Origin: Larix kaempferi
Lineage: Eukaryota > Streptophyta > Pinopsida > Pinales > Pinaceae
DNA length: 64,000 nt
Assembly (NCBI GenBank): GCA_027924585.1
Contig: BSBM01000386.1
Span: forward strand, 3,682,001-3,746,000
Reading direction: 5' to 3'
This document shows positions 9,545 to 20,837 of this stretch, piece after piece (positions within the stretch are counted from its first letter, which is position 1; every line of letters starts with the position of its first letter). Position numbers and translations under genes: made by a program. The notes under the pieces are model-generated. The model did no database searches. It worked only from the letters and a program-made list of their open reading frames with translations, and was not told the DNA's origin.

Positions 9545-10136
9545 TGTTAAATTTTGAGCATTAATTCACAATACTCTAGGATCTTCACTGAGAGAATAAC
9601 ATATACAGTATATCAATGCATAACAATCACAATAAGCATGAAAAGCATCACAAGAATCAAAAGCATGAGAGACAAGAGACACAGAGTTTCTGTGGGGAAA
9701 ACCCTAAGGTGAAAAACCCCACAACTTCCTCAGAGATATAGAGAGCAATGGCTCAACCAAAGTACAACCAAAATACACTTGAGATAGTCTCCTAGAAGCA
9801 GATGATCCTCCTCCTCACTAGTGCGCCACTTTCTGAGTGAGAGAGATGTGTCTTTCCGAATGATCTAAATAGAGATCTCCTGATCTCTATTTATACTAAC
9901 CTGTTTTCCCAGTGACCTTATGGAGCCGACTTGTCTAGATAGGTACATCCACAATATAATATATATTTCAGGGCCGACCCCACACATGGTGTTCTAATAC
10001 CCCATTGGAAAGTACACACACTTGCGAGACTTGTCAATCCACATGACGACACTTCCTTATAGAGGAATAACACATCTCTAATAAGGGTACAATAAATATA
10101 TATGAAATACATTCCGAAGTTACATATACATCAACA
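9545..10136 (-). repeat. C1 5' LTR
   Basis: 592 bp, reading TGTTGATGTATATG..TTTAACA on the minus strand. The TATA box is at 9887-9895 (minus), with the 10-bp-stem hairpin AATAGAGATC/GATCTCTATT at 9868-9891. It is of the same family as the C2 LTRs. Confidence 0.93.
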
Positions 10137-12548
10137 AAATGTAATGCCATAACTACTGGACTGCGTGGACAGTCGCAAGTGCCATTTTTCTACGTGGGTG
10201 TACCTTAGCTCAGCGTCTACTAAATTTCGACTGAGATAATAGATAACATGCTCGACGAGCACATCATCTTCCTGAACCAAGACCATGCCAATAGTCTCTT
10301 GAGATGCGGCCACATAAAGAGTGAAATATCATGTAAAGTCTGGCGGACTAAGCACGGGGGCCGATACCAATGTTTTCTTAAGGGCATCGAAAGACTGTTG
10401 GGATCGCTCATCCCAGATAAAAGGTGTGTCTTTCTTCAATAGGCTTGCGAAACCTTTAGTAATAATGGCATAGTTAGCTGTAAACCGACACAGAAAAGTA
10501 ACTCTCCCTTGGAGGCTCTGAAGTTGTAACAGATTACGCGGAGGAGGCAACTGAAGTATTGCCTTAAATTTGAGAGGATCGACTCTAATACCCTTCCTCG
10601 AAACTATGAATCCTAGAAGGCGACCAGTCCTAACAACAAAGATGCATTTGTTTGGATTCAATCAAATTTTGTAGTGGATACATCATTCGAGAATCATACG
10701 GAGGTGCTTGGGGTGGTCCACTCTGTTGTGAGAATGGCCAGCAAGATCATCCAAGAAAACTTCCATAATCATCTTAAGATCGTGAAATGCATACGTCATG
10801 GCTTGCTGAAAAGTAGCTCCAGCATTTTTGAGGCCGAAGGGCATTTTCCGATATTCAAGTGTTCCCCATGGACAAATAAATGCCATCTTATGTTGGTACG
10901 TGGGTTTTATTTGAATCTGATTATAACTTGAGAATCCGTCGATGAATGAAAAAATCTCACTCCCTGCACACGCATCTAATATTTGATCAATGAATGGTGT
11001 GGGGAAGTTGTCTTTTAGACATGCACGGTTCAAATCTTTGAAATCAGTGCATACAAGGATCATTACTTGCTTCTTATCCACAATAACGTGATTTGACACC
11101 CATTCGGTAAGGGGAACGGGGTAGATGAAACCCACTTTGAGCAGTTTCTCCACCTCTGCCTTAATAGCAGCTGCCTTCCTAGGGTTCACAGCACATAAGA
11201 ATTGTCGAACCGGTTTAGTGTTAGGGTACGTTCTAATCTCATGTTCAACAATGCGGGGGTCTATTCCTGGCATCTCCTCATATGACTAGCCGAAAGCTTC
11301 TCGGAGTTCTGTAAACAAGTCAGTGTAAATAGCAATCTCCTCAGGAGTGCAATCGGCACCGATGTAAACATTCTCAATCTTTCTGGGAATGTGGGAGATA
11401 TTGATCGAAGTGGTTGGGGAAATATTGGCCATATTCCCTTCCACAAAAACATCATGCGACTGCAAAAGAGCCACAGTGTGACCAACCATCTCAGCTAGAG
11501 TCATCCTAAACTCCTCTTGCTCAACGAGCTCGAGGTTGGGAAGGAAATAAGAGCGATGGTGCATATCTTCCCAAGGCCTCTCACTACCAAACATGGCCTC
11601 AAGGATAGCTTCATCAGATGGAAAAGTATCATCAAGGAAATCATGAGAGCAAGATGAGTTGGTTGCCCAAACTAGCAGTGTAACGGGATCTTCTTCAACT
11701 ATCTAGGAAGAAGAGAGATCTGGATCTGCATTGGTTTGTTGGATATGATCGTAAGCGAGCTCTGCTACAGATAAAGGCATAGGCATCTCGACATGTGCAA
11801 TGTCTCTAGACATGGAACTCGTGGACGGTAAATTCCATGGATCATTTGAATAGGAGGTCCGGAATAACATATTATTCAAAGGAGGAGAGGCATTGTCGGA
11901 AATGTTTCCAATAAAATTCATAGGTGCAGAAAGATTATAGGTTCCCATCAATGAGGGGTACATTCCAACACCTATGTTCCCAGTTTCCGGTTGAGAATCA
12001 GAAACTTGCGGGACTGCAGATCCCGTGGATGCTGTGGAAGGAATACCATCAAAATTCAACTGATTGATCGTCACAATCTTTCCTTCATGGGGAAAGCAAA
12101 TAACTCGAAATACAGTAGACGCGATAGCCTTCATAGTGTACATCCACTTCCGACCCAGTAAAAGGTTGTAGTAGATGGGCACATCAACCACTTCGACTTC
12201 AATAGGCACGGACTTACCTCCCAAGGAGACAACAAGGGAAGGGATAATTCCATGCGACGTAAAAGATCTACCGTCAAATGCAGTGAATGTAGTTCTAGAC
12301 ACGAGTAGAGGAGGAGAGCCAAGAGCTTTCCAACAAACTAATGACATTACTGATGTAGAGGCACCTTCATCAACCATAGTACGTTTGATGAAGCTCTTAA
12401 GGAAAACCACCTGGATTTGAAAATCCACATGGTAAGGTAAGCGAGGCTGGACATCAGTAGTATCGAACTTGATAACACTAGGATTTCCCCCATCCTGAAC
12501 TCCTAACGTACTCAAAAGGGCTTGCTTCAGAGAAGGACATGCTTGCAA
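10137..12548 (-). pseudogene. G1 pol: protease, reverse transcriptase, start of RNase H
   Basis: The segments ending at 11703, 11286, 10683, 10329 and 10131 share one frame and are split mainly by stop codons, several of C-to-T/G-to-A type. Protease shows VDEGASTSVMS and LLLGRKWMY (about 12370-12130). RT shows FIYPVPLTEWVSNHVIVDKK, CTDFKDLNRAC, FSFIDGFSSYNQI, MPFGLKNAGATFQ and the catalytic box as FLDD (10746-10757). The connection domain follows (GFIVSRKGIRVDP), then RNase H to VIYYLSRNL. Two stops next to NPNKC look like CGA-to-TGA changes. A frameshift follows HVEKW, just before the C1 insertion point. Ty3/gypsy assignment is firm; lineage below that is not. Confidence 0.9.
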
Positions 12549-12592
12549 AACTTAAAGAGCCGACATGGCACACGAAGTTTGGCCCACATCTT

Positions 12593-13777
12593 CTATGATG
12601 GAGTAGTTCTGGGCGGCTCGAGCATTAGGATTATGCGTGGAGTGCTTGAGAACACCTTTTGGTATCCATGGCATAATGGAAGGCTTCTCGATATGAAAGG
12701 AATTGTCAGGAGGGGGGGAGGCTCATTCCCCAAATTTGGTTGTGGTGCACCATAATCGCGTTGACGAGTAGCAACACAAACCTCCGACTGAACCATATTC
12801 ACATATCCATAACCACTAGTATTGGAAGAAGCCGTTTCATTAGTACCATAACCAATGGTGGGAGCATGCGAAGCCATGTTTTGATGATGAGGAAGGGGAT
12901 CCTTCAACACAGCTGGGCTCTGTGCCAAATGCTTCGATGCTTCTTCAAGCCGAGGACATAAGTGAGTAAGATGATCCTCCCCACAAAGCTTGCAAGGGAA
13001 TTTCACCTTATGCCTAGGTTTACGATCCTCGCCAGCATTACTGCCTTCCCGAGGAGGGTTGGAATTCTCTTTACGAGGAGTATTATGATTTCTATTGTTA
13101 TTACTTCTATTGTTTCCACCCCTACGATTATTTCTCCCCTTTTTCTTACCACCAGGTTGCTGGTTACTCGACGGTTTCGTTGATTGCACATTGTGTACAT
13201 CAGACGACGGATTGGAAGTGGACAAGGTGTGAACCTATCCGGGAGCAGATTGGTTTAGCGACAAATTTTGCATTTGATTAGCTACCAAGTCTACAGGGCG
13301 AGTGCATGCGGATCCCATGATGCCATCGACATGTGGTCCAAGAACTGATGTAGGCTCATGTCTTGTTCTCGGTGCATCAGGAATAATGTTATACAAAATG
13401 CCAGACTGAGAAAAAAGTAGATCTAACTACTGGACTTTCAAGATAGCTTGTTCCTCAGTCACAATGCCAGACATCGAAACATCCTTAGCAATGTATGGAA
13501 GTAAATACTTGAGGAACCATTCCTACAGGAACTCTGGAGGAATGTTGGCTTTCACTAATCTCTTCCACTGACGCCACTCTTGAACGTGGTCAGAAATATG
13601 TGTGGCCTTATTCCGACGGAAGGTGGACAACAACTCAATACCAGTATCATAACGAACCGGTAACTGGAAATGGTCTAAGAAAAACAATGCAATCTCATTG
13701 AATCCCCTATAGGTGTTTCCAGGCAACTCCACATACCACTTCGCGGCTGCCCCATGAGGGTGCCTTGAAATAATCAT
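12593..13777 (-). pseudogene. G1 gag, capsid C-terminal part and nucleocapsid
   Basis: 13777-13523 encodes the gag core (HPHGAAAKWYVEL, FLDHFQLPVRYD, SDHVQEWRQW), the Retrotrans_gag fold pattern. After a damaged stretch (13226-13522), 13225-12593 encodes a Lys/Arg/Asn-rich basic region followed by a zinc knuckle CKLCGEDHLTHLC. This frame differs by one from pol, so at least one frameshift lies between 12593 and 12548. The basic region and knuckle are expected to bind genomic RNA. Confidence 0.82.
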
Positions 13778-15101
13778 AATTGAATGGAATCATGATTCAA
13801 AGAGTTGGAGGAGCACCAAAGGTGAAATGTCGTGACATGATCTCCCGGGTCGTCACCACCTTTCCCATCAAACTTCGGAATGTATGAAGGGAGCTTGGTA
13901 GGGACCAGGGGCCAAGTAGGGTCTTGACACATCGGATCATTCGTGAGCTTTGAAAGATCTGGGAGATTCAAACGTGCAAGGAACGAGAGCTGAGGCTGGA
14001 AAGCTTGATTATAAGCTCCCATAAAAGGTTGGTTAAATGGAACTGTGTTATAGGATGGACCAAAAGCTTGAACATGAGGATTAAACTACTGATAATGGGG
14101 ACCTGATGGCCCGTAAGCTTTCCCATGTCCATAAGATTGATAACCTCCCCTTGCTGGACCCATTTGAGAGTAAGCAGGTATATGCGCGTTTTGAGTACCA
14201 TATTGGGGTGGTGGGTGATACTGGTGGCCAGCACTGACTGTGTTGTAGTAAGGGTTGCCACCATGAGTATGGGGCATGTATGTACTATTCATAGCGGGAA
14301 CTTTGTTGTAATGACCGTAATGGTATGGTATGTTCCCACCCCCAACATTAGGATTAGCTTGAGCAGTCGTGTGGTGACCAGAAGCATGAGAAGCATTCCC
14401 AACTCCAATATGGGTGTGACTAGTAGTAGGGTTGGTGGTGTGATGTCCATGTGGATAGGAAATATTCCCACCCCCTACATTAGAATTACTAGTGGCGGTA
14501 GTGGACGCAAAAATATGCGGTATGTGTCCACCCTTGTGGTTGGGAGGAACGGTATCATGTGCAAAAGTAGTCCTGGGTTGATGAGTAGCGACATGTGTAT
14601 TAGGTTTTGGATGGCGAGTCGTATTCCGAACAACATTCTGGTTAGGTTGGGTATTCCTAGGAGGTGGTTGTGTTCCAACATTAGAATTGTTAGGAATCTG
14701 ACCAATCCCAATACTATGTGAGTGGGTGGACAAAATAGTTCCCCCAGCGAGGGTAGTGCCCCCAGTGGGTATAGTATGGCTAACACTTTGACTAGTTCCA
14801 GCGTGAGTACCAACCGTAGTGGAAGGTTCGACAGTACTATGACTAGGCATACCAAAAGAGAGTGCGGTGGGGTTGATCATAGGGCCAGTATCATCATGAG
14901 TCTTAGGCCTCCCGTATCTATAATCGCGTGGAAATGAAGGAATGAAAGGCTCGTCCTGTTCTCCTTCTTCGGGTAAGTCGGGCATCCCATAAAGATAATT
15001 ATCCGGATTCGAAGGATCAAACGGATTCCGATCAAGTGGATTAGGCCAAACAGAACCAGGTTGAGTCTCAGGTGGATCACCTCCCCAATCCTCACGAGGA
15101 G
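13774..15101 (-). pseudogene. G1 gag, low-complexity N-terminal region and start of capsid
   Basis: From 15101 the frame reads PREDWGGDPPETQPG and DRNPFDPSNPDNYLYG, then a long Thr/His/Gly/Asn/Tyr-rich stretch (14985-14086) with loose repeats such as NVGGGN and HGHHTT. After a stop near 14085 it continues in the same frame to LPSYIPKFDGKGGDDP (about 13880), the beginning of the capsid-like core. A frameshift joins it to the next block. TG1 interrupts the upstream side at 15101/15102, and the preceding codons are at 18014-18310. Confidence 0.75.
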
Positions 15102-15836
15102 TGTAAAATTAGTCATAGCAGATCTAATGAACAAGTAAATCAATCACAACAGATGAACATAGAAAATATGGTGCAAAACTGTGCAAAACATGCAACAGTG
15201 CTCAATATCCCAATAAGGGTGAATGATTACAATATAAACTGTCTCAATGACTAAGCAATTTGAATTGCCTAAGTAGGTCATTCGAATCACTAAATGGAGT
15301 ATCTTGACTCCAACTATGAGTCCTCATCATCAATCAGTAGTGGTCATCAATGCACAAGAACCAGTCATCCAGGTGTCAATCTGAGTCTAACTGAGTGTAA
15401 CAAGTGTAACTGAAGTGTGTAGCACTGATTAAGGGAAGGAGGCTCAGTGGGGGGCGCATGGGAGGCTAACTGAAGTCAGAAAAAGTCATCTAGTCAATCT
15501 GGAGGTCCAACGGAAGTGAAACAGTCAGTCGGGAGTGAAACTAGCCTCAAATCAGGGAGAATCGGAGCTAACTGAGTGTAACTGAAGTGGAACTGCAGTG
15601 GTAGGTGAACAAGTGCGCCCTTATCTGGTAGTAGGTGAGAAGTGGGCGCCTTTCATCCTAGGAGGGATAAAAATATGAAGTAAGTGGCTCCCGGGTGCTA
15701 GAATAAGGTGGCTAAGGTGCTGGAGGCATCAAACTGGTGACTGGGATGCATGCAAAGTGCATGCAAACCCTAGAATTTGCATGCAAACCCTAATTGCATG
15801 CAAGATCCTGAAAAAGATGATGTGGATATCCGAACA
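15102..15836 (-). repeat. TG1 3' LTR
   Basis: 735 bp. On the plus strand it reads TGTAAAATTAG..GATATCCGAACA. The array at 15746-15803 holds several TGCATGCAA and AAACCCTA words, at the U3 start on the minus strand. Confidence 0.93.
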
Positions 15837-15848
15837 ACCCCCCTCAAG
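15837..15848 (-). other. TG1 polypurine tract
   Basis: The minus strand reads AGCTTGAGGGGGGT directly upstream of the 3' LTR. Confidence 0.8.
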
Positions 15849-16034
15849 CTAGACTATGATGTGCAAAAAAAAATAATGTGGGGCCCTGGTAACTAAGACC
15901 AAAGGTCACCCCAATACAATAATAATCCAAACTAATAACAGTCAATAAACCGAGGAAATGGGGAAAACCTCATGGGAAAAATACCCCCCCTCAAAATGAA
16001 CTGTAACACACCAAAATATTTAACTGCTCCAAAC

Positions 16035-17069
16035 TCAAATAGATATGTCTGGAGGTATCTTACTCTTGGGAGTAAATGGATTATGCTCCAAAAACATGTG
16101 CTTGAATTCTCCATCAGTGGATGCAAGCGAATGTGGATACTTTATGAACTTGCTCTTCATACCGAAAATGGTGAGAACAAATCTAAAAATATGAGGATGA
16201 TCCTGGAACCTGTGATTCGAACCAAGTGAGGTAGGATAAGCTCCAATAAGATCAAATAGCTCTTGAAACTTGAACTTATTATCAATAGAAGTTAAATCAG
16301 CTCCAAGAATAGATGAATGGTTTCTTGATATCTCCTTTGAACCAACAAGGGTGAGATCAAAACCAAAATCAGCAAAAAGTGCATGAGAATTGAACTCAAG
16401 CGAATGGTAGTGCTCTTCATCTTCATTAAAACTATGAGAAACTTTGCAAATGATAGAACATAAGTTTATAGAAGGCATGCAATCAAGGAGGGCGAATGCT
16501 TCACCTCCAAAATCATATTTTACCTCCAAAACATCAAGTAGATCATTATTCTGCATGCCGACAAACTCATGTGAAGGAGAGGATTCAAGAACCTCTTCGG
16601 AATCTAGAATATGAGCTTTTTTATCTTGCTCAGAATTCAAAATAGAAGACTTTGAGAGAATGAGTGTTGAATCTATAGTTTCTTCTTCATCTTGAACAAT
16701 TGTTGAGGCCAAGACATGATCGAAAAGAACACATAAGGAGATCTCACTGGGCTTGTTCTCCAAAAGGCTAGCATGATCCTCTTCTTCCTGCTTTCCAAAT
16801 TCTCTGTCAAGTTGGACCCATAAATCACTTGGATTTTCAGCAGTATTACTGAGGTAGCGCATACAAGGAGACATAGCAAGACACATTGCTCCAAAAGCTC
16901 TGTCACAATCATTGAGCCAATCATTCTCCTCTTCATCGGAATCAAAATCTCTTGTATTACCAATGCACATATCAAAAAGACATTGTCTCTTCAAGAATGC
17001 AATCATCTTTGGTTTCCATTCATCATAGTTGAATGGAGTAAGAATATTTTGTGAAGAAGAAGTCTCCAT
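16035..17069 (-). CDS. TG1 gag-like protein, 344 aa, intact
   Basis: The frame is uninterrupted from ATG 17069, shortly downstream of the PBS, to a stop at 16035. The N-terminus (SQNILTPFNYDEWKPKMIAF, then ENPSDLWVQLDREFG) has the pattern of the N-terminal half of copia gag (DUF4219/UBN2-like). No zinc knuckle, protease or other pol domain follows. Instead there is an acidic, Ser-rich middle and a C-terminal half with GSKEISRNH and a final KIPPDISI. The same words occur in the TG2 protein despite strong divergence between them, which suggests a conserved unit. It may help package or mobilise its RNA using a relative's enzymes (inference). No autonomous partner is identifiable here. Confidence 0.8.
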   Translation of the reverse strand: METSSSQNILTPFNYDEWKPKMIAFLKRQCLFDMCIGNTRDFDSDEEENDWLNDCDRAFGAMCLAMSPCMRYLSNTAENPSDLWVQLDREFGKQEEEDHASLLENKPSEISLCVLFDHVLASTIVQDEEETIDSTLILSKSSILNSEQDKKAHILDSEEVLESSPSHEFVGMQNNDLLDVLEVKYDFGGEAFALLDCMPSINLCSIICKVSHSFNEDEEHYHSLEFNSHALFADFGFDLTLVGSKEISRNHSSILGADLTSIDNKFKFQELFDLIGAYPTSLGSNHRFQDHPHIFRFVLTIFGMKSKFIKYPHSLASTDGEFKHMFLEHNPFTPKSKIPPDISI

Positions 17070-17266
17070 CTTTGCATTAGCGAATGCACATGGAGAAAGT
17101 AAGAAACCTGCAAATCACACACAAACAAACACTATGTTTTCAGCCTTGCATGCACATGAGTGAATGCACATGAGATTTTGCATGCCGCTGCTGAGATATA
17201 TTGGTGAGCAATTCACTCAATATTCATGTAGAACACCTACAGAAAAGAAGTCTTGTCCCTGCCATG

Positions 17267-17278
17267 GCTCTGATACCA
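17267..17278 (-). other. TG1 primer binding site
   Basis: The minus strand reads TGGTATCAGAGC directly inside the 5' LTR. Confidence 0.93.
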
Positions 17279-18013
17279 TGTAAAATTAGTCACAACAGAT
17301 CTAATGAACAAGTAAATCAATCACAACAGATGAACATAGAAAATATGGTGCAAAACTGTGCAAAACATGCAGCAGTGCTCAATATCCCAATAAGGGTGAA
17401 TGATTACAATATAAACTGTCTCAATGACTAAGCAATTCGAATTTCCTAAGTAGGTCATTCGAATCACTGAATGGAGTAGCTTGACTCCAACTAGGAGTCC
17501 TCATCATCAATCAGTAGTGGTCATCAATGCACAAGAACCAGTCATCCAGGTGTCAATCTGAGTCTAACTGAGTGTAACAAGTGTAACTGAAGTGTGTAGC
17601 ACTGATTAAGGGAAGGAGGCTCAGTGGGGGGCACATGGGAGGCTAACTGAAGTCAGAACAAGTCATCTAGTCAATTTGGAGGTCCAACGGAAGTGAAACA
17701 GTCAGTCGGGAGTGAAACTAGCCTCAAATCAGGGAGAATCGGAGCTAACTGAGTGTAACTGAAGTGGAACTGCAGTGGTAGGTGAACAAGTGCGCCCTTG
17801 TCTGGAAGTAGGTGAGAAGTGGGCGCCTTTCAGCCTAGGAGGGCTAAAAATCTGAAGTAAGTGGTTCCCGGGTGCTAGAATAAGGTGGCTAAGGTGATGG
17901 AGGCATCAAACTGGTGACTGGGATGCATGCAAAGTGCATGCAAACCCTAGAATTTTCATGCAAACCCTAATTGCATGCAAGATCCTGAAAAAGATGATGT
18001 GGATATCCGAACA
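17279..18013 (-). repeat. TG1 5' LTR
   Basis: Same length as its partner. The RY/telo-box array lies at 17922-17980. AGGAG follows. Confidence 0.93.
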
Positions 18014-18310
18014 AGGAGTATGGGGATCGGAAGAATGTTCAACTCTACCCGAAGGAGTAGAAGGATCTTGCCCAATATCGGGATGTGTAGTCATGTAGTT
18101 TTCAACGTAAGTCATGTAAGAATCTGAAGACTCATAGGGAGCTCTCCAGCATCCTCTAGCAATATGGTGTGTAACCAAGGCTGGCTTTAAACCAACCAAC
18201 CGAGGGGACCGACAGAGAGTAGGGCTCCATGCCACGTTATCTCTGGAGAGAGACACAACATCTCCTAAAGGACAACTATCGATCAAAAATAGTAAATCAA
18301 AAGCACACAC
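18014..18310 (-). pseudogene. G1 gag, extreme N-terminal part
   Basis: The minus frame from 18310 reads through SDSYMTYVENYMTTHPDIGQ and SSDPHTP. Removing TG1 and one AGGAG copy joins it in frame to PREDWGG at 15101, confirming the insertion point. The true gag start could be the ATG of MTYVENYMTT or one farther upstream. Confidence 0.65.
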
Positions 18311-19850
18311 CTAGAGAAACTATAGCCAAGAGAAGAAAAACAGAGAGGCTAAATGAGCTCCCGACACTAGAGCTGGTATGTCTCACCTAGGAGAGGCTTG
18401 AGACTCCCAAACTATAGCCGGAGGTAACAGAATCAGTTCTAGAGACACCCATGCTTCACTGCGTCGACAGGGTCAGTTCCACTGTACAAACAAAACTGTG
18501 CTATCCAATCCCTATTTGACTCAGGACACAAACAGCATAACCACTGCAAGTACCCTATGAGGTACCTAGGTAAGGAAACTATGTTCACCGCAATATAACC
18601 AATGCTCACGGGGACAGTCGCAGGTGGGACCCGTTGTATGGGCAGGTTAGCTAAGCCCGAAGCACAAGAGGACGAACCTCTGGTACCCCTAGATACTAAC
18701 AAATCCTGGATATATCTCCCATGTTCACCCGATATCAAAGGGATGTCTCCTCAACCAACCTCCCGTGACCTCGTGCTTAACTCTGGATTGAGTAGAGCTT
18801 CCTGAGAACACCGATCTATACCATGGATTCCTCCACTCCCTGGTTAGACACATAATGTTTCATCTAGTAGTCTTGGATTGTTAACTCACAATGATCTATT
18901 CCAAGACTCTAAACCTATGCTAGTTGGTGTACCCTATAAATAAAATCAGTCTAATCAATTTTAATGATTAAGCATTAATTTTAGTGGCTGTGGTTACTCA
19001 AGGGATATGATCATGAAACTAGTGATGTGTAGACTCAATAGTATGCAAAATCGTCCAAACCTAGACTCATCTATCCAATAAAACAATGTCACTAATATGC
19101 AAAATCAACCAACAATTTCGAAATAAAGATGCAATCTTTTATCTTTTTGATGCACAAGCAGAACCTAAAATGAAGGCAACAAGCACTCAATGCAAGATGC
19201 AGTACATGAAAATAAAATATTTTTGTATTTTCTCTTATAAACCAGAAGGAAAATGCAAAAAACTAGATGAATATTTTTGTATTTTTTCAATATAAATGGA
19301 ATGAAAAAAAAAGCAAAATCCTAATATTCAGTCACTGAAGTGCCGAGAAGATCACTAAGACAACCCAACAGATCCTAAACAGCAAGACTCAGCCAAAGGA
19401 ATGATCTCAAAAGGAAAAAACCAAGAGGCTAAAACCAAAGATTGGTAAAAAACCAAGAAGGCTCAACCAAGAGAAACGAAGAGTTCTGGTCATAACCAAG
19501 GCATGAAACAATCAAGAAAGAGGCCAGCAAAGACTTAGGAACCAAACAAACTCACCCAACAACAACCAATAGCCATAAACCAACAAAAGACGGAGTTACA
19601 CGCTACTGTCAAAGGAATACCTGTGGGTACCCGCGAGCAGTAGAGTAAACAAAGGCGAGTAGATGCGGGCATAACTAAGCTAGCCCGCTGGTGAGGAAAG
19701 GAAAATGGGCAATTAAAGAGTCTAGAGGCTCAGAAAAAGAAAATTTTCTATGGTGTATCTTAACGACCAATCAGTGACACAGAGTTTTGATAAACAACAA
19801 CTCTAATTATGGACTAATTCTCAAAAAAAATCCCAAACACGGATGGTTTT
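18311..19850 (-). other. G1 untranslated leader
   Basis: About 1.5 kb between the PBS and gag, with no supported ORF. AT-rich parts (18880-19300) and A/G-rich parts (19320-19560) alternate. I see no other element in it. Confidence 0.6.
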
Positions 19851-19866
19851 CCCAGCTGAATCGCCA
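19851..19866 (-). other. G1 primer binding site
   Basis: The minus strand reads TGGCGATTCAGCTGGG four bases after the LTR end (TACA-GAAA). The TGGCGA start fits plant Ty3/gypsy sites. I do not assign the tRNA. Confidence 0.65.
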
Positions 19867-19870
19867 TTTC

Positions 19871-20700
19871 TGTATTGGAGAAAACTCACTATGGTGTGGG
19901 AATACCACAACAGACAGATGACTACTAGAAATCTACTCTATTCTCAAAGCAATGCTATTACAAATGACAGTGTTAAGAGAATGGAGAAGTGTAACCAACC
20001 TGGATCCAAACGTTTGATGTAGATCCCCGTTGGAGCTTTCAATCCATGCACTTGAAATCTGCAAATTATTCTTGATAGCTAATATCCAAGAAGTACATAT
20101 AATATATAAATGGCATTAACATTATCAATAACAATGGTCCATAATATCATAAGCAAATGTAACCCAATGTATAATAAATGACATTCACACCATGAATGGA
20201 CGAGAATATGAGTATTTCTATTAATGAACAAGAAGAAGTACAAAGTGATACGACCTCTTGCCGAAAACTAATCTGAACCAAGATCTAGATCAATCCACTT
20301 GTGCCTCCACCACTTCAATCCTCCATGAATGGCAAACTCAAACTAGAAAGGAGTTTGGAAGGTGAACATAAATGGTTCACAACTACAAGGATCAATGAGT
20401 GCAGACTCAAGATAGGGGAAAAATCCACTAGAGTTCTCTTACGATTCTCTTCTTTCCCCCATCCATAAGCCATATGTGATCAATATATAGTCCTCTCAAA
20501 GGTAGGTGAAAGGACACATCGAAGCGTTACTCGGGAAGATGGAGAGCCAAAGGTCACCCAATGACCGCTTTTTGGGAGTAAAAAGTAATTAATAGTGGTT
20601 TTTACCATTTTACATGCTACCCGCGGGCTATAGGGATGCAACTCGCGGGTACGCTTTCTATAAAGATGCAACAGGCGGGTAGGAATAAAAAGAGGGCAAA
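19871..20700 (-). repeat. G1 5' LTR, outer edge uncertain
   Basis: It begins on the plus strand as TGTATTGGAGAAAAC next to the PBS. No second LTR is in the window, so the far end cannot be fixed. Sequence related to copia leaders appears by about 20810. GGGTAC/CCCGCGGG-type words recur at 20630-20680 and also at 19620-19690 in the leader. Confidence 0.5.
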
Positions 20701-20837
20701 ATGGTATCTCTGAAGGATATAAATGGATTTGAGTCACTGAAATGGATCCTACAGGCCAAACAATGCTGATGCTCACAGGGTGGAAGATTTCTGTGTAACA
20801 TCTCTGACAAACCCTAATCCAGCTCCAAATCTTGTTT

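Larger units (their letters stand above)
1..10136 (-). mobile_element. C1: Ty1/copia LTR retrotransposon, minus strand, partial
   Basis: The 5' LTR (9545-10136), PBS, gag and the start of pol are present. The rest of pol and the 3' LTR lie beyond the left edge. Element N1 (917-8184) interrupts it just after the gag zinc knuckle. C1 is itself inserted in the RNase H region of gypsy element G1, whose sequence resumes at 10137. Its expected target duplication is AAATG (10137-10141), but the other copy is outside the window. It is closely related to C2 at 34.3-41.6 kb. Confidence 0.9.
15102..18013 (-). mobile_element. TG1: gag-only non-autonomous LTR retrotransposon (TR-GAG type)
   Basis: 2912 bp with two 735-bp LTRs (15102-15836 and 17279-18013), target duplication AGGAG (15097-15101 and 18014-18018), a tRNA-Met PBS on the minus strand and a PPT (15837-15848). 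The only gene inside is one gag-like ORF. I count 19 substitutions between LTRs (2.6%). This matches the published TR-GAG class (LTR elements with gag but no pol). TG2 at 30.1 kb belongs to a related subfamily. Confidence 0.92.
10137..20700 (-). mobile_element. G1: Ty3/gypsy LTR retrotransposon, minus strand, nested and truncated
   Basis: Minus-strand order is LTR (19871 to about 20700), PBS, long leader, gag, protease, RT and part of RNase H. It is broken by C1 at 10136/10137 and contains TG1 (15102-18013). Integrase and the 3' LTR would lie beyond C1, off the left edge. The outer LTR boundary is unclear because N2 sequence begins nearby. Confidence 0.85.

Noticed and set aside
10137-12548. 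Endogenous pararetrovirus as the source of the RT sequences
   Set aside because: RTs sit between LTRs or next to PBS/PPT sites and are followed by integrase domains where visible; no movement protein or viral coat signature was seen.
14125-14721. 198-codon plus-strand ORF
   Set aside because: It is antisense to the low-complexity G1 gag region and has no recognisable domain.
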